Source of the DNA: Strigamia acuminata
Lineage: Eukaryota; Arthropoda; Chilopoda; Geophilomorpha; Linotaeniidae
Assembly: GCA_949358305.1 (NCBI GenBank)
Contig: OX442318.1
Span: 9,162,501 to 9,226,500, forward strand
DNA length: 64,000 bases
Direction: 5' to 3'
Positions 59,479 to 64,000 of the stretch are shown here, piece by piece. The position numbers and the translations under genes were made by a program. Each line of letters opens with the position of its first letter. Within the stretch, counting starts at the first letter, position 1. The notes beneath the pieces were generated by a model. It was not told the DNA's origin, searched no databases, and was given only the letters and a program-made list of their open reading frames with translations.

Positions 59479-61527
59479 ATGGCCCGTAGACCTGTAAGAG
59501 TTCGTGGAACACGAGGAAATCGTGGAGCACGACGACGTGGTGGTATGTGTGAAACACCAAGAGGAATTGTGGAGTCTGATCTAGAAAGCCAGGGGGAAGA
59601 GAATGTTCCTAGAGACGTTTCCAACCCAGGTAGTTCTCGAACGGATCCACTATCAGTCCCACATGATTTAGAAGTTTACTGTCGCCATTACCAATTGGAA
59701 GTGACGCAGTTTTCCTCTTTGTGTGAAGCTCAACAATACACGGCGAATAATCATCACGAGAGAAATCGTGTAATTACTCCCGATGTAGTTGTAACCAACG
59801 AACGAAGTGTTTCTGTAGATCGAACTGGCCCTCGTTCGCCGGCCACATATCGCTACCAGCAATTGCCTGGATGGCGAATGAATGTTGCTCGTGACGACAA
59901 TGGGCAGTTAAATTCTTCACTATCTGTTCAACCTTCGATTCAGTTACCAACTAGTTCTTGGCGATCGAATTCGGCCGAAAGAATGGGAAATTCCGGACAA
60001 GGAAATATTTCGGCGCCAATTTCCCGAAATTTACCAAGTGCGACGGCTGTAAATAATATTTTACCCGCTCCCACTGGGAATTTGAATGATTCTTTCAGAG
60101 TTCCACAGCCTCGAACTAATCTGTCGGTCCAACCAAGGGGGAGAAATGAAAATTATCAAAATTTTCAATCTCACACCCAATCTGATGGAGATTTTAGGAA
60201 TTATAGAAATTCCCGCTCTCAAGGTGGACGAGCTCCGCCGAGAAATCAACGATTTCCCGGAGCTCCTGGTGATCCTCGTGACTCCGATCCTAACTCGAGT
60301 AGTGACGAATCTCACGCTGGTGGAGGGGGAAATTATAACAATAATTTCCACCGACGTAATAATTCTCGTTCTCCTCCGCCACCTGATAGACGCCAAAATT
60401 TTCGAGGAGAGCCAAATCCGCCACCCAGAGACCAAGAAAGTCGGTCTACACCCAATTCGAACTCTGCTTCTAATTTGTCGGACGAAAATGTAAAACAAAT
60501 TATTCAGGGTTTAGTTGGTCAAATCCGAAGCCCGAGTAATCCCAGTCAGAATTTTGGAAAAGGAATCGAGATTCCTATTTTTGACGGGAAACAGACAGAG
60601 GTTGCGCGATTCCTTGAAATCGTCAAAGCTGTCGCACTCGGGAAAGGCATCCCTTTAGACGACATGGTACACACTGCTGTACCTGGACGACTATTAGGCC
60701 ATGCACAACGTTGGTTCCATAAGCAACGCCATACTTTTAACAGTTGGCGAACTTTCGAAGCCTCTTTTCTCGATTGTTTCGACCTCGTTCCACTTACAAG
60801 AGAAAGGCGACTTCTTAATGTAAAACAACGAGCCGACGAGTCACTTTATAGTTTTCTTCTGCGTTATACGCAAGAACAAGGTGAAGTGCCGCCAGGTGAT
60901 AAAACTGGACGTGCGCAATTATTCGACAATTTAACTCAAGAAAGTTTCACGGCGTTATGTACACAAGGAATGTATGGTAACTTTACAGTAGATGACATTC
61001 TACAATATGTAGGAGCAAATCGCTCTAAGTTTGAAAGTTCTCAACTTGCAGCAAAATTGGAGTACGATAATCGAGAGAATCATCCTACTCCCAAACTTCA
61101 CGAAAAATCTAAGATTTTTCCATCTAAAACTTCACTACGTTTAACGCAAACTCAAGATGAAGTTGAAAATGAAGACGAGTCGGAAAATGACGACTCAACT
61201 GACGATGGTTCAATGGAGCGATTATTTGCCGCCCAGTATGAAAAGACTACTGGAAAATGCTTTTTCTGTCACGAGCCTGGACATTTTAAAAGAGAATGTC
61301 CCGCCCTTGCCAAAAAATTAGCAGGGAAAACAGACTCGTTAAATTCAAATAAAAGATTTAACCACTCTGCTCCCAACCCCGAGTTTAAACGACCCAAACA
61401 AAATTGGGTTACGTCAGAAACTTTAGACTCCAAATTTACTGACTTCCAGAAAAACATGGTTGACCTGTTAATTAAGCATTTACCAGCAGCCACTGAGTCA
61501 GTCACTCCCGACGAGACAAAAAACTGA
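59479..61527 (+). CDS. gag: Gag polyprotein of the gypsy element
   Basis: 682 residues. I start at the ATG at 59479 because it has A at -3 and G at +4; no in-frame ATG lies between it and the upstream stop. Residues 1-25 are Arg/Gly-rich (RRPVRVRGTRGNRGARRRGG), a likely nucleic-acid-binding tail. About 70-350 is low-complexity Asn/Ser/Pro/Arg with PPPP runs, probably disordered. About 365-520 matches the retrotransposon gag capsid pattern (IPIFDGKQTEVARF..., FEASFLDCF..., LLNVKQRADESLYSFLLRY). Residues 560-580 are acidic. A CCHC zinc knuckle is complete: C594, C597, H602, C607 (CFFCHEPGHFKREC), the nucleocapsid RNA-binding motif. The protein assembles the particle and packages the element RNA. 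It ends at TGA 61525, inside the frameshift cassette. No truncation is seen. Confidence 0.93.
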   Translation: MARRPVRVRGTRGNRGARRRGGMCETPRGIVESDLESQGEENVPRDVSNPGSSRTDPLSVPHDLEVYCRHYQLEVTQFSSLCEAQQYTANNHHERNRVITPDVVVTNERSVSVDRTGPRSPATYRYQQLPGWRMNVARDDNGQLNSSLSVQPSIQLPTSSWRSNSAERMGNSGQGNISAPISRNLPSATAVNNILPAPTGNLNDSFRVPQPRTNLSVQPRGRNENYQNFQSHTQSDGDFRNYRNSRSQGGRAPPRNQRFPGAPGDPRDSDPNSSSDESHAGGGGNYNNNFHRRNNSRSPPPPDRRQNFRGEPNPPPRDQESRSTPNSNSASNLSDENVKQIIQGLVGQIRSPSNPSQNFGKGIEIPIFDGKQTEVARFLEIVKAVALGKGIPLDDMVHTAVPGRLLGHAQRWFHKQRHTFNSWRTFEASFLDCFDLVPLTRERRLLNVKQRADESLYSFLLRYTQEQGEVPPGDKTGRAQLFDNLTQESFTALCTQGMYGNFTVDDILQYVGANRSKFESSQLAAKLEYDNRENHPTPKLHEKSKIFPSKTSLRLTQTQDEVENEDESENDDSTDDGSMERLFAAQYEKTTGKCFFCHEPGHFKRECPALAKKLAGKTDSLNSNKRFNHSAPNPEFKRPKQNWVTSETLDSKFTDFQKNMVDLLIKHLPAATESVTPDETKN

Positions 61528-61558
61528 TTCAGGGGGTTGTTCAAGTTGCCCAACCCCC
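61518..61558 (+). promoter_or_regulatory. Programmed -1 ribosomal frameshift cassette
   Basis: The heptamer A AAA AAC (61518-61524) is in the right phase (codons AAA, AAC) directly before the gag stop TGA (61525-61527). A 7-nt spacer follows, then GGGGGTTG (61532-61539) pairs perfectly with CAACCCCC (61551-61558) around an 11-nt loop. Slipping back one base puts ribosomes into the frame that stays open through protease and RT. The heptamer is one of the classic retroviral/retrotransposon slip sites. A pseudoknot is not evident. Confidence 0.92.
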
Positions 61559-64000
61559 GCTTAAAGAGTTGTTTCCTTTCTCGGAATTGTCAAATGATTT
61601 ATTTTTACGAAAAGATGAATTTAAATTAAGACATAAGCCTAGTCATCTCACAGTACCTTATGTCGATGATTCGAAGAATAAACCACCATCGTTGGTCATT
61701 TCTTACGAAGCAGTACCTGTCTGTCGAAAGACTAGCAGCTCTAGTGGCGGTGTCGATGAAAATTTAAAAGTCATGACAGACCAACTAGAAAATTTGAGTA
61801 TTTTCAGTGGAAGCTGGAATGCACCCAAGAAACCGCTTGTACCCAAGGTTTTCAAGTTAAGAAAACTTCTTAAACTTGAAAAATGGAACAAGAAAGAACG
61901 AAAAGTATTGCTTGGCAAACTTTGCAATAGCAAATTAATTAATGGTGGCAAAGATGATCCGCGTATGAATGTCCAAATTGGAGGTTTGGATTACAACGCA
62001 CTAATGGACTCTGGAGCCACCCAATGTTTTATTGGAGTACAACTCCTCTCAAACACGGAAATTCCGGTGGAATTCATACAAGAATGTCCCCGGGGAATGC
62101 GTGTCTGCGCGGTCGGAATAGATCACCGACCTATCGGTCAAGTTTGTCTTTGTGTCAAATGGGCCGATAAAAGGAGAGTTACACCTATGACCTTCATAAT
62201 TCTACACAAGAATGTATGTGGGTTGATTTTGGGTCACAATTTTATGCGTAGAACGGGGATAAACCCTAATCCCCGACGAGCAGTGTTCACCTGTGATGAC
62301 ATGCCCGGATGGACAGCCCCGTACGAGACCACTGAACTTAACTGTTGCTTAGCAAGCATTAAGACTTTGGGTCTCCAAGGTGAAGGAACTCCCACTTCAC
62401 CGGACTGGGCAGAAAAACTCGTCGAAGGCTGCAACAGTTCGGCGGAAGAAAAACAGTTACTCGTAAACGTTCTTGTACAATTAAAAAACGTATTTCGAGA
62501 CCAACTGGGCTGTACGAAGGTGGCCAAGCACAGCATCAAGTTTAAACCTGGTGCTACTTGGAAACACCAGCCATATAGAATGTACAATCCGGCCAAGAAG
62601 GCGATTATGACGGAATTGGTCGAGGAGTTGGAGGCCGATGGGTTGATCGAACCTGCCACTGGCCCTTATATAAGTCACCCCGTCATAGTGGCTAAACCCG
62701 GCGGGAAGTATCGATTATGTATCGACTACCGCTGGTTGAATGCGATCACAGAAGTTGATGCAATTCAAATGCCAAGTATTGACCTATTAATTCACCATAC
62801 TAATCAGGCCAAGTACTTTACATCCATTGATTTAACTAAAGGTTATCATCAAATGGAAATGGAGGAGGAGGATAAGAGCAAAACTGCTTTTTACACCCCA
62901 AAAGGCAAATTTCAATTCAAGAGATTGCCATTTGGTCTTTGTAATGCACCTAGTTCTTTTCAACACCTCATGACTACCGTATTGGGTGACTCTTTATATA
63001 AACATGCTCTGGTCTATTTAGACGATATAATTATTTTTTCCGACACATGGGAAAATCATTTATTACATATTAAAGACGTACTTGAGAAGTTGGATGCCGC
63101 GAATCTAACTATCAATAAAGACAAGTCAAAATTTGGTCGAACATCATTACGATTTTTAGGCCATTTAATTTCGGAGGGATCTCTTCTTCCAGACCCTGAC
63201 AAAGTCTCGGCTGTAAGGAATTTTCCCAAACCGACTTGCTCTAAAGACATTCAAAGATTTGTAGGACTTGCGAATTTTTTCCGAAAATTTATTCCTAACA
63301 TCGCAAATATTGCTCGTCCATTGACCAATATTATGCATGATCAAGCAAAGTTTGTGTGGGATGATCCACAAACAACTGCATTCGAAACTATCAAAGATAT
63401 TTTGTGTGACAAGGACCAGGCCCTTCTCCACATGCCAGATATGAATAAGCCTTTTGTCATTTTGACAGATGCTTCTCATTCAGGCTTAGGTGCAGTACTC
63501 TGCCAAGATGTCGAGTTATTCTGTGAAAAGAAACAGAAATTAATCATGGTTCCAAAGGCAGTCGCGTACGCCAGTCGAGTGTTGCACGGGGCCGAAGTAA
63601 GGTATTCTACGCCGGAATTGGAGTGTTTGGCCGTTGTATGGGCAATCGAGAGATTTCGCCCATATATAGAATACACGACTTTCACTCTCGAGTCCGATGC
63701 TAAAGCCCTTAGCTGGTTGATGAGTACGCCGGAACCATCCGGAAGGTTTGGTCGTTGGGCCGTCAAAATACAATGTGGCGCGTTTAAAATTATTTTTAGA
63801 CGCGGCGCAATGAACCAAGTAGCGGACGCATTATCACGCGCTCCACTGTCTGCACTAGACACTCCGGATTATGATTATATCGAACCAGAGGAGATCACCC
63901 ATTTCTATCCAACTTGGAATGGAAACAGGTGTGCATCTTTACAAGTGACGGAAACTGAGCGCAAACATTTTCTTACAAATGTTGGCCTTAGTTTAGACTT
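61524..64000 (+). CDS. pol: Pol polyprotein (protease, reverse transcriptase, RNase H), partial
   Basis: This frame opens in the -1 phase from the slip site and has no stop for 825 codons to the window edge. It needs no ATG of its own. A linker of about 160 residues comes first. The aspartic protease has the catalytic triplet DSGA at 62007-62018 and the ILG motif at 62226-62234. RT covers about 62570-63150, with the catalytic aspartate of SIDLTKGYHQ at 62829, LPFGLCNAPSSF near 62925-62960 and the YLDD box at 63015-63026. The thumb/connection region (RFVGLANFFRKFIP) follows. RNase H covers about 63440-63830, with its first aspartate in LTDAS at 63468, then PELECLAVVWAIERF and LESDAKAL, ending at the DALSR motif. 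All visible catalytic residues are present, so the enzymes look functional. Integrase is expected downstream. Gag-Pol is made as a minor frameshift product. Confidence 0.95.
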   Translation, partial: MIQGVVQVAQPPLKELFPFSELSNDLFLRKDEFKLRHKPSHLTVPYVDDSKNKPPSLVISYEAVPVCRKTSSSSGGVDENLKVMTDQLENLSIFSGSWNAPKKPLVPKVFKLRKLLKLEKWNKKERKVLLGKLCNSKLINGGKDDPRMNVQIGGLDYNALMDSGATQCFIGVQLLSNTEIPVEFIQECPRGMRVCAVGIDHRPIGQVCLCVKWADKRRVTPMTFIILHKNVCGLILGHNFMRRTGINPNPRRAVFTCDDMPGWTAPYETTELNCCLASIKTLGLQGEGTPTSPDWAEKLVEGCNSSAEEKQLLVNVLVQLKNVFRDQLGCTKVAKHSIKFKPGATWKHQPYRMYNPAKKAIMTELVEELEADGLIEPATGPYISHPVIVAKPGGKYRLCIDYRWLNAITEVDAIQMPSIDLLIHHTNQAKYFTSIDLTKGYHQMEMEEEDKSKTAFYTPKGKFQFKRLPFGLCNAPSSFQHLMTTVLGDSLYKHALVYLDDIIIFSDTWENHLLHIKDVLEKLDAANLTINKDKSKFGRTSLRFLGHLISEGSLLPDPDKVSAVRNFPKPTCSKDIQRFVGLANFFRKFIPNIANIARPLTNIMHDQAKFVWDDPQTTAFETIKDILCDKDQALLHMPDMNKPFVILTDASHSGLGAVLCQDVELFCEKKQKLIMVPKAVAYASRVLHGAEVRYSTPELECLAVVWAIERFRPYIEYTTFTLESDAKALSWLMSTPEPSGRFGRWAVKIQCGAFKIIFRRGAMNQVADALSRAPLSALDTPDYDYIEPEEITHFYPTWNGNRCASLQVTETERKHFLTNVGLSLD

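Larger units (their letters stand above)
57015..64000 (+). mobile_element. Ty3/gypsy LTR retrotransposon, 5' part (cut by window end)
   Basis: Order seen: candidate 5' LTR, tRNA-Gln primer site, about 850-nt leader, intact gag, -1 frameshift cassette, and pro-RT-RNase H open to the window edge. YLDD in RT, the DSGA protease and the gypsy-type RNase H place it in Ty3/gypsy (Metaviridae). No stop or frameshift interrupts gag or the visible pol, which suggests a young insertion. Integrase, polypurine tract and 3' LTR must lie beyond 64000, so the LTR length, LTR identity and target duplication cannot be verified here. Confidence 0.93.

Noticed and set aside
60061-60498. Long frames on both strands within gag (135-145 codons)
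   Set aside because: Shadows of the gag frame, which alone has capsid and zinc-knuckle features.

Overview
This window looks like an AT-rich animal nuclear genome, probably from an invertebrate. I cannot place it further. The evidence is a eukaryote-style retrotransposon promoter and start context, tRNA-primed LTR retroelements, dense small inverted-repeat DNA elements (MITEs), minisatellites, and no bacterial operon structure. I find no rRNA, tRNA, CRISPR array or recognisable host protein gene. The scattered short ORFs of about 60-170 codons that are not described below look like chance frames: most lack repetitive, domain or exon character and many overlap MITEs. Exons of a large host gene could still be hidden, because short exons cannot be called by eye.

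Layout. From 1 to about 34.9 kb the DNA is intergenic or intronic and crowded with MITEs: a 'TATACTC' family at 0.1, 16.2, 24.9 and 32.7 kb plus halves, a 'CAGTCGA' family at 19.6 and 23.6 kb, and a MITE carrying a hAT insertion at 17.3 kb. There are also two minisatellites, of 31 bp at 15.3 kb and 21 bp at 19.1 kb. At 34,959-36,271 lies a complete small LTR element on the minus strand. It has terminal repeats, a 4-bp target duplication, a tRNA-Leu-like primer site and one ORF with a SAP-like motif, but no polymerase. From 36.3 to 57.0 kb there is more MITE DNA, including matryoshka insertions (MITE in MITE in MITE) at 39.6 and 42.7 kb, a piggyBac-like palindrome at 47.2 kb and a 30/41-bp minisatellite at 55.4 kb.

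From about 57.0 kb to the end lies the 5' part of a Ty3/gypsy retrotransposon on the plus strand. It has a candidate 5' LTR, an 18-nt primer-binding site matching the tRNA-Gln 3' end, a long leader, an intact gag with capsid-like region and zinc knuckle, and an open pro-RT-RNase H reading frame that runs off the window. gag and pol are joined by what reads as a textbook -1 frameshift cassette: slippery A AAA AAC directly before the gag stop, a 7-nt spacer, then a perfect 8-bp stem. The integrase and 3' LTR must lie beyond 64,000.

The two LTR elements are the only convincing coding units. Everything else is non-autonomous or non-coding repeat DNA. Coordinates of MITEs are from reading the inverted ends by eye and may be off by a few bases.
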